A stretch of 64,000 nucleotides of DNA from Persicaria tinctoria (taxonomy: Eukaryota; Streptophyta; Magnoliopsida; Caryophyllales; Polygonaceae). Of the stretch, positions 22,560 to 34,967 are shown piece after piece. The stretch lies in contig JBANSL010000001.1 in the NCBI GenBank assembly GCA_037127255.1, forward strand, positions 38,183,001 through 38,247,000. The letters are read 5' to 3'. Numbering within the stretch: position 1 is the first letter of the stretch; each line of letters starts with the position of its first letter. The notes under the pieces were generated by a model that had not been told where the DNA came from, ran no database searches, and saw nothing but the letters and a program-made list of their open reading frames with translations. The translations under genes were made by a program, and so were the position numbers.

Positions 22560-23224
22560 GTTGATGTTTTCATATCGAAGCGCAATTACTCTAGGCAAGT
22601 GATAGACTACGGAGACTTTTTATGAGGCTGGGCGTGAAAGGTGATCCAAAAATTCTTTCCGGCGATGCCTCGGCAATTCCAATAGGTTGTACTCATAATG
22701 ACTTTTTATGAGGCTGGGCGTGAAAGGTGATCCCGCCCAACCAAAACCTTGTGTTTGTACATTGATACCTTACAAAATTTGTCGGTGCTAAAACGAGTGT
22801 TGAGCACTGAATAAGTGAATAAGCAAGTGTTAGGAAATCTTGAACAACCCCCCCCCCCCCAAGGAGACTAGGCCATCGTAGTTCGCAGGAAGGATACCTT
22901 GGCTCAAGACCATAATCGATATGTACAAAGTAAGTATAAACCGAAACCCCAATCTAGCATAAAAAGGCGATTACTCCTGGTTGGGGTGATTCTAAGGTTT
23001 CTGGGCAGGAATTACTTTTGCCGTCAAAATTAATTAAGGGACAATCAGTATATAGTTTTAATCTCAACACTTCAAAATCAGCCACCACCAAGGTAGAATT
23101 TGTGGAAATAGATACAACGGAAGTGTATAGAAAACCTGCGTACACACAAGGCTTTGGTTAAATAGGCAGCACAAAATCAAGGTCGATACATATAACACAT
23201 AAATAGGCAGCACAAAATCAATGT
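22560..23224. other. Non-coding segment between the LINE 5' edge and the right inverted repeat
   Basis: A 35-bp block starting GACTTTTTATGAGGCTGGGC is present twice, at about 22613 and 22699. A 13-bp C run lies at 22848-22860. AAATAGGCAGCACAAAATCA occurs twice near 23160 and 23200. No gene is recognised. Confidence 0.5.
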
Positions 23225-23436
23225 GTATTTTTTTTTGTTTTTCAGTGTTTTTTCGCTAACTAATTTTTTTTTAAAAAAAATAAAACTAGTAAGTCGCTAT
23301 TTGAAACAACGAATTACATATTATATTTTTTTTTTAAACTCGGGTTACTTTGGTTAAATCCCAAAATAGTTCGAGATCTTGGCTATTTTGCTAAAAAAAA
23401 AAATTTGGTTTTTTGGCTAATGTGAAAAAATATTCA

Positions 23437-23756
23437 AATCCTTGAGAAATCTCTACGGTCACTCAAATGCCAATAGGGAAAAAAAAAAAGCAAATAAAGA
23501 GATGTATCAAAGTCCCCACAACCTTGTCAACTGAAATTCCAAAACTGCGAGAATTCGAAGTTCCAAAATCGAGAAGAAAGTCCATCTTATTCAAGATACG
23601 AAAGAGAATTCAAGTATACCTAACTGATTTCAAAAATAACTTTAGATACCCTCTAGCAATACACCTCAAGATACGAAAGAGAATTCAAGTACTTCACCGG
23701 AATATCAAGATATATGGCGCTTCACTGAGTGATAAGCATGTTGGATATTAACAAAA
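23437..23756 (-). other. Region 3' of the pyrophosphatase stop codon
   Basis: This is probably 3' UTR plus intergenic DNA. A 21-bp direct repeat, starting AAGATACGAAAGAGAATTCA, lies at about 23596 and 23671. No clear polyadenylation signal can be assigned. Confidence 0.4.
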
Positions 23757-26700
23757 CTACAGGAATATGGGTGCCATAACTAATGTGATCGTCGCAAGCA
23801 TTTTGATCAGCACATGAATTGAAGGCCCAGCTGTATCCTTGAATGGGTCTCCTACACTGCAAGGAAATTTGACAAGAGTGTATCAGAAGCAATAGTGAAT
23901 CATCTGTAATGTCCGAAAAACGAGAGGACATAATGCCAAGCCAAAGTATCAAACTACTGAATAAGTTATTATGCATTAGCTCTATAATGAGATTAGGAAG
24001 CCACTCCATCCCACCCCATCTCGGGGCAACAGATGAATAAGAGACCCTATAGTAATAGAACAAAAGCATTCCACCATAGTAAACACACGGCGAAGAAACT
24101 TACGTGTCTCCGGTAACTGCTGCTTTGTGAGCCTCGCTCCCCTTTCCTCCAAGTGCACCAGTTTCAATATATTTCTTTGCATTGTCCCAGGCACCACCGG
24201 CTGTGTTCAAGAAAAGAGCCATGAGAATACCAGAAACTGTTGCAAACATTAGCATGGAAGCTACAACTTTGGCACCAAGTAAAGGATGTCCTGTATAGTG
24301 TCCCAATATACGGAACACAAGACCTGCAACAAGAAATGAAATCAGTACGCAACAAAATACATGCTCTTGGAGCACAAATGGGAAAAATGGGGATGAGGAT
24401 ATATTTTCACATCCTTAATAATTCAACAAATAAAAAACAAAAACGGTTTATGTTCAATTTAGGATTACACGATTTATATTGTTAGGCGATACCATCTATG
24501 CATATCTTCCGAAATGCAAGCCCTTGGAATTTTATGACAACACAACACAACATTCATTTAATAACATCAGAGACTTTGCCAGCCATAATTTTTTTTAATC
24601 CAAGAGCTGAAAAGTACCAGTTGTGTTCAAGAGAAAAAGACATACCAACCACTATTGGCGAAATAATAGCCAAAGCACCAGGTTTAATCATTTCTCTCAG
24701 CGAAGCAGATGCAACAATGGCAACACACCGGCTATAATCAGGCTTTTCCTTGTAATCCTACAGCAGCATTTAAGTCAGTGCCTCAAACTTAGAAGTATAG
24801 TAAGGAATGAGAACTGAAACTTACCATGATACCAGGCCTTTCAATAAATTGTCTCCTAACTTCATTAACAACCTCTTGAGCAGTGCGACCAACTGCTGCA
24901 CAAGCCCATGCACTAAATAGGAAAATAAGCATAGAGCCTAACAAGCCTCCAACAAAAACTTCAGGAATGGCAATGTCAACCTGAATATCAAGAAGTGCTT
25001 CCATAAGTATATCTATATAATGAACAGAATTGACAAAATACAGAAGCAATAAGAGCCGTTCCCACCTCTTTGAAGGATACATTTGCAAAAGAAGCCACCT
25101 CATCCATGTAAGCACTGAAAAGAAGGAAAGATGCAAGTGCAGCAGATCCAATAGCAAAACCTTTGGTGGTAGCTTTTGTGGTGTTACCAACAGCATCAAG
25201 AAGATCCGTGATCTCCCGAACACTTTCAGGCTGCAAAGATAAATCTTGTTAGGAGGAGCTAAATTCACCAATGATAATAACTACATGCAGTAATTACCTC
25301 ACGCAGTAATTACCTGCTGGCTCATCTCTACAATGCCACCAGCATTGTCAGCTATTGGACCAAACATATCCATGGTGAGAACATATGCAGCAGTGCTGAG
25401 CATTCCCATAGTTGCTACAGCTGTTCCAAACAGCCCACCAGTTGGATTTCCGACTTCATCCACCAGTCCCGAAGTATTCCCCAACCAGAAGGCAGAAACA
25501 ATTGCGACGCTTATGACAAGTACCGGCATGGCGGTTGATTCCAAGCCCAAACTAACGCCAGCAATTATGTTAGTTCCATGTCCAGTGGAGCTTGCAAGTG
25601 CAAGTGTACGGACAGGCTCATGCTTGTAGTCAGTGTAATATTTGGAAATCCACACAAAAATATAAGCTGTTATTATCCCAACCAATCCACATAAAGCAAA
25701 GTTCAACCATGCTGAAGGTGCTTGTTCTGTATAAAGTAACCAACGAGTAGACTGCATATACCAAGACAAGGCATTGTCAAAGATGCCATAAAGTAAGAAT
25801 CAACAAAGATAACAATGAGAATACAGTAGCATATTATTAAGAGTTAAGACCGGAAAAACAACCAAAAGGTATCAGATGAACACTAATATAATAAGGCAGG
25901 AAGAAGTAGGATCTGACCAGACCGAAAGTTAAAACGGCCAACACAATAGTTATAGAATAGCCTTTCTGAAGAATTGCCATTGGATCCTCTATAGGAGTTT
26001 TCAGACCAGATTCACGTTTGCTCCGTATTGAGAATATTCCAGCTGATGATACTACCAAATCGAAAGAGTGAATGACAAGGGGAAACAAGATAAAGCCTGA
26101 TGGATCTGCAAAAGGCAAAGAACAAACGGGGAGTAAATCAATATGAAGGGAGAGAAACAAGAACTATTATACTAAGCAACTCCATGATATCAATCAAGGT
26201 ACAGCGACAAAGCATACATGCTCTTCATACCGACGTAGACATCAATCTAAAGCATACACAGCAACAAGTCAACAACAACAACAACAACAAGCCCAATGTA
26301 CGCACACTTTCTCCGACTACGTCGAGAGAGTGTTTCCGATAGTGATTAAACCGTTTATTCACCTCACTGATACGTCTAAAATAAAGTGACAAAAAAAAAT
26401 CCTACTTCAACCAATGAATGGTCTTAGGAATCTTCGCATTTCATAAATATACACAAATAAGATTTACAAAAAACTACAGTGAATACATAACAACTTATAA
26501 ATATCCATGGATAAGATAATAAAAACCAGGGGAAGAAGTAAACACATGAACAAGGAAACTATGCATAAGTACGGGCAGAGGGGAGAACATGACAGGAGAA
26601 GATAAACCGGTTCAAACTTGACAGAAATCTGCTCTAAAGGCATCAGCACAATTTAGATTGAGCTAGACAATGGATATAAGATACTATACAGATTACTCAA

Positions 26701-29700
26701 TACATCCCAAGAAACAATTTCAGCAAGATTTCTTATAAATTATACCCTTAAGGCCTAATTGTTAGAATATTAGGAAATGGAGAGGAAATTAATCAAATTT
26801 TATCAGGAGGGAAAGAGGAAATGGTAAGAGCATAATGGTGGATATAATTATCCTATGCTAAAATTAGGGAATGAAACGGTGGGAAATAAAATAAATTTTG
26901 TATGAAAAATGAGAGAAGGATAATGGTTAGAATTTTGATAAATGAATCTAAACATTAGACTAGATTTATTCTCTTAATCATTTACCTTTCCCTAGTAAAA
27001 AAATCAGGGGGTAAATAGAGCAGAAAGAGATAACCAGCAACAACAACCCAGTATATCCTGCGATTACGCAGGGTCTCGGGGTACACACTCTTTCCCCGAA
27101 TTAGTCGAGAGAGAGTGTTTCCGATAGACCCAAAAATAAAAAAAATAAATGCACAGAATGGCAACAGAACAAACTCATCAAATCAACCAACAGAACAAAA
27201 CAAATCATGTCTCCGTAAAAAAGTAATCTCAAGTCTCAACCCATCAAAGGATTGTTACTCTAGTAATGTTGATAATATCTCTCCCTTTTGTATTGTCAAC
27301 ATATAACCAAACTAGTTTTTTTTTTATAAAAAAAAACATACACACACACATACATACAGCCAACCCGAACAAGGCAATCCAAAACAGAGTTACTAGTATG
27401 TTCACATGCATCTAACCATTCAAAAGACTCGACATTAGAATAGAAGAAATTACATATGAGAGTATAAATACCTTCTATCTTGCAGCGCTTAGCCATTGTT
27501 CCACCAAGTATCATAGCACTTATAATTTCAGCAGCAATACTTTCAAACAGATCAGCACCACGAGCAGCACAATCACCTACATTGTCTCCTACCTGTAATA
27601 TATCCACTTATTTTAAGCATGAAATCAAGCTCAAGATTCCAAAATGGCCAAGAGGGAGTTATGTGGATAAAGAGTGATTTATTCTTGATGAGACTTGAAA
27701 TTCTTCGCAACAAAAATACAACCCAAGAAATAATTAATAAACAAGAGAGAATGGAGCTAATAATGAGAAAACATGGAAAAGAATTCTATGGAATGTGTTT
27801 TTGAAGCCCTCTGAAATGGAAGAAATATTTTTTAAATACCTTTTATGTGTGGATATTAACACAGTTGCTCCCCAAAAAACGCATTACAAGGAACGGCAAC
27901 AAGTTTTCGCATTAATAGGTTCACTGGCATTAAGCTTTTCATTATGCAAAATCCATGCATAAATAAAATTGGCAATATTGCTCATAAAAATGAAAAGAAA
28001 TGTGGATACAGATTTTATGTTGACCACAACAAAAAACTTGCACAGGGCCTAGACAGAGATAAAACAATCAATAGACAACAAAGTTGACATATGATTTACC
28101 AAGTCTGCAATAACAGCAGGATTTCGTGGATCATCTTCGGGTATACCCTGCTCAACCTTTCCAACAAGGTCAGCCCCGACATCAGCAGCTTTTGTATATA
28201 TGCCACCACCCAACTGAGCAAAGAGGGCAACGAATGAAGCTCCAAAACCATAACCAACAAGTAAAAGAGGCACTGAAAAATAAATCAAGATTATAAGTGT
28301 AACAATCATAACAAAGCAAAGAAGGGAATATTCTTGAATAACTAAAATTCTAGAACTTGCACTTGAAATATGGAAACAAATAATGGAATATTTTGATGAG
28401 AAACAAAGAAGACTGCTTATTTACAGAAAGCAACATACAAATACAATCAGGAGCAAGGAAAATATTAACTCATAATAAGCAAGACTAACAGTAAACACAA
28501 AGAAAGAAATAAAAGGAACTCAAGAAAGTCATCGGCCCGTCACACGCACATACTGTCATAGTTTCCTCACCAACAATATCATAAAATTTGTTCTACCAAA
28601 GTAACCAAAAATAATTGTAACAATAAACACAAGTGGGTAGGGAGCCCAAAGGTCATAAGAAAAAATAAAGTGAAAAGCATAGTAATAGGACTAGCCTAAT
28701 TAATACAGTAAAAAGTCAACTACCTATAAAAAGAATATTTATAGTTTTATACCTAAAGGCTAAAAGTAGGCTAGTAAAACAAATAACTATATCTAACAAT
28801 GATGAGTAAGAGAACCAGAGTGATATGCAAACTACAATATATCAAGTAACAGAAGAAGAAACCGGATAATTAAATTCATTCTATGAAGGATATATGATGG
28901 CTAAAAGAGAATATGTACGACAATATGTCAAGTAACAGAGTACTAAGTGTGCTTACAGTCAGTCACTTTCAATGAACCAGGAGAGTCTACTTCCAGCCAA
29001 ACATATAATGCAGCATAAAGAATGGAAACTCCAAGCACAGCCATTCCCACAACAATCAAAGCTGAGAAACCACCAGCACGAACAGCCACCTGCACTTGAT
29101 GTTTGTTAGTAAAGGTAAAAAATCATGGTATGGTCAAAATTCAATTGGGCATTTGATAAAGGTAATACAGACCATTAATGCTTCTCTGGCAGAACGCCTT
29201 GCTGCACTAGAAACTCGTACATTTGCACGAACTGACACCCACATCCCAACATAGCCAGCGATACCAGAGCATAATGCTCCTAGAAGAAAAGCAACTACAG
29301 TAACGTATGCAGATGCTGTCCTGAATCAGTATAATAGATCACAAAATATTTAGAATACATTTCTGCATCGACAAACTAGTTTCCAGGATAACTACTATAG
29401 TAGACATTCATTTACCTGCCAATACCAGAAGCTTCTTGATGAGGGTTTGTGCTACGGAATAGGTAAATGCATAAAATCACCAGGGCAAGCAACACAGCCA
29501 TTTTTGATATGGTGCCATATTGGGTTCTAAAGAAACCTTCAGCTCCGTCCCGTATAGCATATGATATCTAGCAATCAACCATGAAAGTTCAGTGCAAGCA
29601 GCTAGATAATAGTACCACACAACCCCACTCCCAATATAAAATACTTAATTGTTTAGAGGATAAATTTTGATCAACAAAAGATGATCTTTTAGATTTTCTA

Positions 29701-32700
29701 GGTAATTGATTGCAATAATTTGTATTGGTTTGTGTGTTGTTGCCTTTTTAAAATCTTTTGATTGGTTAAAATGTGTAGTGGGTATTGCAAACAATATTTT
29801 AGAGACCGTGAATTTTTTTTCCTTCAAAACGTGTGCCCCTTCCTAAACAATCAGGTATTAGATTGGAGGGAGTAGTATACGACATTTTAATTTATGGTTA
29901 CAACAACTAATTGAGTTATTTAAATATATACACAAAGCACCCACAAAAGCATCCATTTCAACTTTTATAGCTATGGTATTCTGCATTCGGTATGCTTCTG
30001 CTAGAAATAGGAAGATCGTTCACAATACTAAGCGAATTAAAATTGATATTCTATAGGAAGATACTAAGATAAGAGTTATGGAGAAAATAGAAATTAGAGG
30101 GTAGATTGGACATTTGGGAATTTATAGGATGTATGGAATGTTTTGAAGCCGAATAAAAGAAATTTTTTTGCCAATACCTTTTATATGTGAATATTAACAC
30201 GCTCCAATAAAAAAACATTACTTGTAAGGTTCAGCAATAAGTCTCTACCTTCACTCGCATTAATCCTTTCATTATTTGAAAAGACAAATATACTCATGTG
30301 TTTGGCTAACGGTCATTCATAGTTTATTGGTCTTAGGTGATTTCTTGCTAATGGCAAAATATGAGCTGTGATTTTCTACAATTTCTCGGGTAACAGGGTT
30401 CCGTGGAAAACCCAGTCTTTTCCAGGTGGTTATGATGTATGAACAAATAACCCAACAGTTTGCTTATAGCAATGAAAATTTTAGAGGCATGCCCTCCCTT
30501 CTTATATTTTTTCACAGTTCAAGCATCTTAGTACCTCCGCATATGCCTTCACGACTAAATGACAACATCTAGTGTAATGTTTTGAAAAGAGTCGATAAGT
30601 AATTTGCACTTTTGTTTCCTTAAACTGCATTTCTAAAACTTTGAAGTGTAAGCAAAGCATCATTCCATACTAGTGAGTGGTATCACAGCAACCAGCTGAT
30701 GTACTTCATTATGAAAATTTTAGATGTGTGTTTACCCAAAGTCTAATATTTGGCAATTGATATAAAATAACATCCAGAAACTTCCCAACTTTGCTTCAAG
30801 AAATTAACCGTAAAATCAGTTGACACGGAATAAGCCAAACATCATTCCATGCAGTAACAATGGTGCACCAAAAGTTTCTTCTTCAATCTAAAAAGGGCGT
30901 TATTTTTATGTTCCCAATAAATAATATAATATTCCCATGAAAGTGACGAGGAAGACAATTTGCACTTGTCCAGGTAACCCCTCTTGTTCAACAAAAAGTA
31001 TTGCTGCTATTTGATTATCAAACACTCCCTTCAGTAGAAATTCGACATTTTACAAACTAAATGTTATTTTTTCTTTTTTAATTTGTCCATATTTATGAAT
31101 CCCTTTCAGATTCCTTATTTTGCACTCAATAAATAAATAAACTCTTAACATACCCTTTCCACTAATTACTTTGGATTTTCCCATCTAAATTTTTACCGGC
31201 AATCTCACATATGAGAATAATACTACGGCTCTCTAGTTTCGAAGGGTTATTTTCTCATTAGTTGTAATAAATGCTGATTACATATTACAATAAAAAAAAA
31301 TGGGAGATTTGAGATTATTTTCTTACAAAGTGTGAAAAACCTTCAACGCCTTATAAACAAATCGGAGGGAGTAAGAAGAGCAATAAAAAAGGGAAATGTT
31401 TAATATACATACCTGGGCCATCTCAGGAGGTCCCTCATCCTTTGCGAGGACCCATTTGGTAAGATACAAAGCCAAAAGAAAGCTGAATATGCAAACTGTG
31501 AAGACAAACACAATGATTCCAGACGTCCTAGCTCCAATGTAGAAGATAGCTCCAAGGCTTAGTAACAAAAGTATAAAAAGAATGCGAACATTTATCCCCA
31601 TCAGAATCCGAAAAACCTGCAAAGCAACATTTAGTATCACAATCATTAGCATCTTCATCTCAAAACATATCCATTTGCAATCCACAAAAAAAACACATTT
31701 TAAGGGAAAATTGGATGACATAAATATGTGCCGCTCTGTTGCTTATGTAGGTAAAGATAGTTATAAACATGCATACTGTAGATAACTGTCCTTGCTTTCA
31801 AGTTATATCAAGTATTGATAACTTCCTATTTTCTAGCCCTTCAACACATGCATCACAAATAAAATGCTTGAATTTGATCACACTTCCTTCCCTCTTAAGC
31901 TAAACTCCTACTGCTTTCAATCTTTCTTTCAGCTCAGTTTGTTGCCACAATTAAATTCATTCAAATGATTGCCTTATTCCTGCAGTTTATGGAGAAAAGG
32001 GATGTGGATACACGAGGCAACACCGTAACTCATTACGATAGGGCCTTGGTGGAGCATAGATTATTTGACAACAACAAATGGACAAAAAGGGTAACACTGC
32101 AAGAGCATCTAGCATTGGAACTGACAACAGAGTATTGAGAATGATTAAGGTAGAGTCATAGAGGAAAACTTGAAGCAGGTATTCATTTGAGCATTTTTCT
32201 ATTGGCAATTTTGGGGGGTCTTGAATGCCCTCGTGCACCCAGGAAACTCTAAACATGTTAGTTATATCATTCAAATAACAGCACATTCTTTTCTATTCTT
32301 TTTTGGGAGGTAGGCCGTAGGAGGAAGGTCATCGTCTGGATGAAGCAAGGGTGGCTCACTTAGCCATGGATGAGCCCAATAAGGGGTAAAGCGCTCACTC
32401 AAGGATTTCAAAAGTGCTTCATTATTTAGGCACGATGTAAAACATCATAGAGAAATCTCTTCCATCAATGATAAGCATTCTGTCCCAGGGATGTCCAGAA
32501 ATTATTAAAAATTGGAGAGAAGTGTTGGAGTCTAAGGGTTTCAAAATGAGTAGGACCAAGACCGAGTGTGTGCAGTTCAGCTTTGGAGAGGCCAGAGTCC
32601 CGGAGACTTCAGTTCGATTGGGGGAGGATCTTGTCCCAAGGAAGGAGCATTTCAAGTACCTTGGCTCGTACGTCCAAAGCAATGGGGGTATCGACAAGGA

Positions 32701-34213
32701 TATTGAGCATAGAGTCCAAGCGGGGTGGTTGAGGTGGAGGAGAGCGTCTGGTGTTCTCTGTGATAGGAAAGTCCCGGCTAAGCTGAAAGGGAAGTTCTAT
32801 AAGGTGGTTGTCAGACCAACCATGTTGTATGGCGCGGAGTGTTGGCCTAGTACTAAAGCTCAGGAACAGAAGTTGGCGGTGGCTGAGATGAGAATGCTGA
32901 GATGGATGAGTGGGCACACGAGACTGGACAGAATCAGAAATGTGGACATTAGAAGCAAGGTCGGAGTTGGGAATATCGTTGATAAACTACGGGAGTGCAG
33001 ATTGCGGTGGTTTGGGCACATTCGTAGGAGGCAGGAATTAGCGCATGTTCGAAGGTGTGAGAGATTGGAACTTGGAGCGTTGTGCAGAGGGAGAGGTAGA
33101 CCGAAGAAGAGTTGGATGGAGGTTATTCGTCAGGATCTCATTGCGCTGAACCTCTCGGAGGATATGATTTCGGATAGGGACCACTGGAGGAGATGCATTC
33201 GGGCTCCAGATGTTTAGATTCCCAAGGATGGGTGCTGGGTCTTTCCTTGGTGTTTCCTGTCTACCTTTCTTTCTGCTTCCTGTCGGTTATCTTCATATCT
33301 GTTTTCTATCTTTCTGCTGTCTATTACCTTATCTTCTTCTAGGTGCCATGGGACGGTGTGTTTCCTTTACTCTATTGTTTTGGGTCTTTCGGAAACACTC
33401 TCTCGACTAACTCGGGGAAAGAGTGCGTACATCCCGACCCCCCAGACCCAGCTTTATTGCGGGATATACTGGGTTGTTGTTGTTGTTGTAAAAACAGAGC
33501 ATATCCGGGGGGGGAGTACAACCAGTCTTGCTAACCTAACACTAACCCTTATATTTCATCAAACTATAAACTGCTATAACTAAGTACAATACACCAAGCG
33601 AACAGGCCAGTGATAGCATGCAAAACCATTCTCCATTAACACAGCACGCTGTACCTACATTCAATTATCACACATACATTACAGGTATTACTCTCACAAC
33701 ATGAGTCGTGTCGAATCAGGGTATGCACCACTGATACAAACATGCTTATACACCATTGAACATTGGTTATCAAGTATCACATCATAGTTGCACATTCCAC
33801 CTAATTTTGTACTCCGTGTAAGGTCTATGCTCAGGAACATCATCTAGTGCTAATTCAGCTGTTAGAATTCTGGATAAATCTCAATATCTTCTGAAATTTA
33901 TCTGAGATTAATTGACTATTTCTAAGGAATCAGTATCATAATGGCAGCATCACTAATCATCAGAAAAAGATTAACATAACAGTAACATTACTCCATCAGG
34001 GTTCCAATCTGAGCAATATAGCATGGGTTAAAGAGATGTCCAAGTCTAAAGGAACAATGACGGAAGCGGATTAGTAAAAAATCCCAAAACAGGAAGCGAT
34101 TGTCACGATACCAGTGGGTTGTAGGGTTTGGTGCGCATATTAGGGAAGGTGCGGGGCCTATCTTGGTAGGGCAATAGGTTGCCGCCCTCGACATCGTCGT
34201 CAATCATCATCAT
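23757..34213 (-). CDS. AVP2: K+-independent (type II) proton-translocating pyrophosphatase, 14 exons
   Basis: The integral membrane pump couples PPi hydrolysis to H+ transport; Arabidopsis AVP2/AVPL1 relatives act in the Golgi. Exons from the start: 34112-34213, 31413-31616, 29416-29567, 29173-29320, 28957-29089, 28100-28272, 27472-27592, 25918-26105, 25314-25751, 25066-25230, 24825-24980, 24646-24757, 24104-24323, 23757-23856. All have GT-AG borders and join in frame to 2412 bp, 803 residues plus TAG (Arabidopsis protein 802). The start is the first ATG of ATGATGATG (34213). Catalytic blocks are intact: [11 protein letters not shown] (277-287), [19 protein letters not shown] (293-311) and [11 protein letters not shown] near the C-terminus. 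Lys572 in GNTTKAT is the residue that marks K+-independent pumps. Tyr105 replaces the Asp of relatives in IS(D)AIRDGAEG. Intron 1 (2.5 kb) holds an RTE copy and intron 2 (1.8 kb) a MITE-like stretch. Confidence 0.95.
26270..26340 (-). repeat. RTE-type retroposon 3' tail in intron 7
   Basis: On the minus strand it reads GGAAACACTCTCTCGACGTA and ends in (TTG)n. This is the same 3' sequence as the RTE copy at 32468-33495. Confidence 0.65.
27036..27126 (-). repeat. Second RTE-type 3' tail in intron 7
   Basis: On the minus strand it reads GGAAACACTCTCTCTCGACT, then GGGGAAAGAGTGTGTACCCC, then GGATATACTGGGTTGTTGTTG. It matches 33387-33490. Confidence 0.75.
27785..27955. repeat. Intronic repeat, copy 1 (intron 6)
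   Basis: It shares GGAATGTGTTTTTGAAGCC, AATACCTTTTATGTGTGGAT, ATTAACAC and CGCATTAAT, in order, with 30125-30290 in intron 2 of the same gene. The identity of the element is unknown. Confidence 0.5.
30125..30290. repeat. Intronic repeat, copy 2 (intron 2)
   Basis: It shares GGAATGTTTTGAAGCC, AATACCTTTTATATGTGAAT, ATTAACAC and CGCATTAAT with the intron 6 copy, in the same order and orientation. The parts between are diverged. Confidence 0.5.
31024..31371. mobile_element. Stowaway-like MITE, diverged, in intron 2
   Basis: It begins ACTCCCTTCAG and ends CGGAGGGAGTA, the usual CTCCCTCCGT-type ends facing each other about 350 bp apart. The left flank lacks a clear TA, so boundaries are approximate. 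A lone GGAGGGAGTAGTA end also occurs at about 29862. Confidence 0.4.
32468..33217 (+). pseudogene. RTE-clade reverse transcriptase C-terminal part
   Basis: The 249-codon uninterrupted plus-strand frame lies antisense inside intron 1 of the pyrophosphatase gene. It shows [78 protein letters not shown] and [13 protein letters not shown]. These blocks define the end of plant RTE-type reverse transcriptases. The upstream palm domain with its FADD box is missing, so this is a 5'-truncated, inactive copy despite being open. The ATG at 32468 is probably fortuitous; homology starts near 32490. The 3' UTR runs to a (TTG)n tail at about 33495. Confidence 0.85.
33218..33495 (+). repeat. 3' UTR and (TTG)n tail of the RTE copy
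   Basis: It contains GGAAACACTCTCTCGACTAA, CTCGGGGAAAGAGTGCGTAC and GGGATATACTGGGTTGTTG, then TTG repeats. The same end occurs twice in intron 7 on the other strand. Confidence 0.8.
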
Positions 34214-34238
34214 GATGGATTGGGAGGAATTGACCCTC

Positions 34239-34454
34239 CTAGCAACAGGAATTAGGGTTGAACTCGCCACTTTTGGGGAAAATCACCCACCTGAGCCTAC
34301 CCGCCAGAGGTTCAATCCGACACAAACAGGAGAACGGGTCAACACCGGTAGTTGTCGCGGCTTGCAAGGTTCGCCGGAGAAGATTACACCAGTTGGAATG
34401 CGGAAACAGAGGATGAGAGATCTCGAAACCGGCGGTTTCTCTCTCTGCAAACAA
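34239..34454 (-). other. Possible upstream ORF in the pyrophosphatase 5' leader
   Basis: A 71-codon minus-strand frame ends 25 bp before the main ATG. Upstream lies a CT-rich stretch (minus strand, about 34475-34515) typical of plant leaders near the transcription start. If the leader includes 34454, ribosomes would meet this frame first. No similarity is recognised and translation is unproven. Confidence 0.3.
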
Positions 34455-34730
34455 CGTGTTGACGGGAAGTGTAGAGAGGGAGAGGGAGAGGGAGAGAGTC
34501 AGAGAGAATTCGGTGTTTTCTGTTCTTATGTATGTATGTATGATGTGAGCTATGGATGTACATGGTCATGGATGCATTAACTGTCCGGAATTTTAATCAA
34601 ATAAAGTTAAAATAAATAACAAAAATTGTCAGCGCATCCAATAAGAATAATACACGTCGTATGAACCATTTCTCTTCAACCACTCTCTGCGTGCCATGCC
34701 ATGGAGCAGATAACTTATAATTATCTAATA

Positions 34731-34965
34731 CTCCCTCCGTTCCAAAATACATGGTTTTGATTTTTTCGCACGTTTTTTTAAGGGGCGAAAAACTATATAA
34801 AATATTATTTTTTTAATGAATTTTTTTACATAATTTGATACTTATTACTAATAAGTATTAAATTATATAAAAAAATTAATTAAAAAAATAATATTTTATA
34901 GAGTTTTTCGCTCATTAAAAAACGTGCCGAATACTAAATACCCATGTATTTTGGAACGGAGGTAG
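34731..34965. mobile_element. Stowaway MITE (Tc1/mariner type)
   Basis: It begins CTCCCTCCGTTCCAAAATAC and ends GTATTTTGGAACGGAGGTAG. Long complementary arms make nearly the whole 235-bp unit foldable. TA dinucleotides flank both sides. It sits about 500 bp upstream of the pyrophosphatase start codon. Confidence 0.9.
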
Positions 34966-34967
34966 TA

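Larger units (their letters stand above)
18738..22560 (-). mobile_element. Decayed L1-type LINE, minus strand, 5'-truncated
   Basis: The minus strand shows, in order, an endonuclease C-terminal part, reverse transcriptase, a CCHC-like zf-RVT segment and an RNase H domain, ending in a poly(A) tail (T-run 18738-18745). Frameshifts and stops interrupt the frames. The endonuclease N-terminal half and ORF1 are missing. The 3' end CGAATTCTTACCTTATC-A(n) is shared with the short retroposon at 39018-40571. The RNase H domain after zf-RVT is typical of many plant L1-like LINEs. Confidence 0.85.
18209..23436. mobile_element. Long-TIR element (~5.2 kb) enclosing a LINE
   Basis: About 210-bp imperfect inverted repeats lie at 18209-18420 and 23225-23436. 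Both read inwards as TTTTTTCACATTAGCCAAAA, then AAAATAGCCAAGATC, ACTATTTTGGGATTTA, and GCGACTTACTAGTTTT near the inner edge. Most of the interior is a minus-strand LINE, presumably a later insertion. Repeat length suggests a Mutator-like element, but no transposase and no clear 9-bp target duplication are visible, so two independent inverted copies remain possible. Confidence 0.5.

Noticed and set aside
22848..22860. Run of 13 C
   Set aside because: A homopolymer in non-coding DNA, possibly an assembly artefact; no G-quadruplex pattern of spaced runs.
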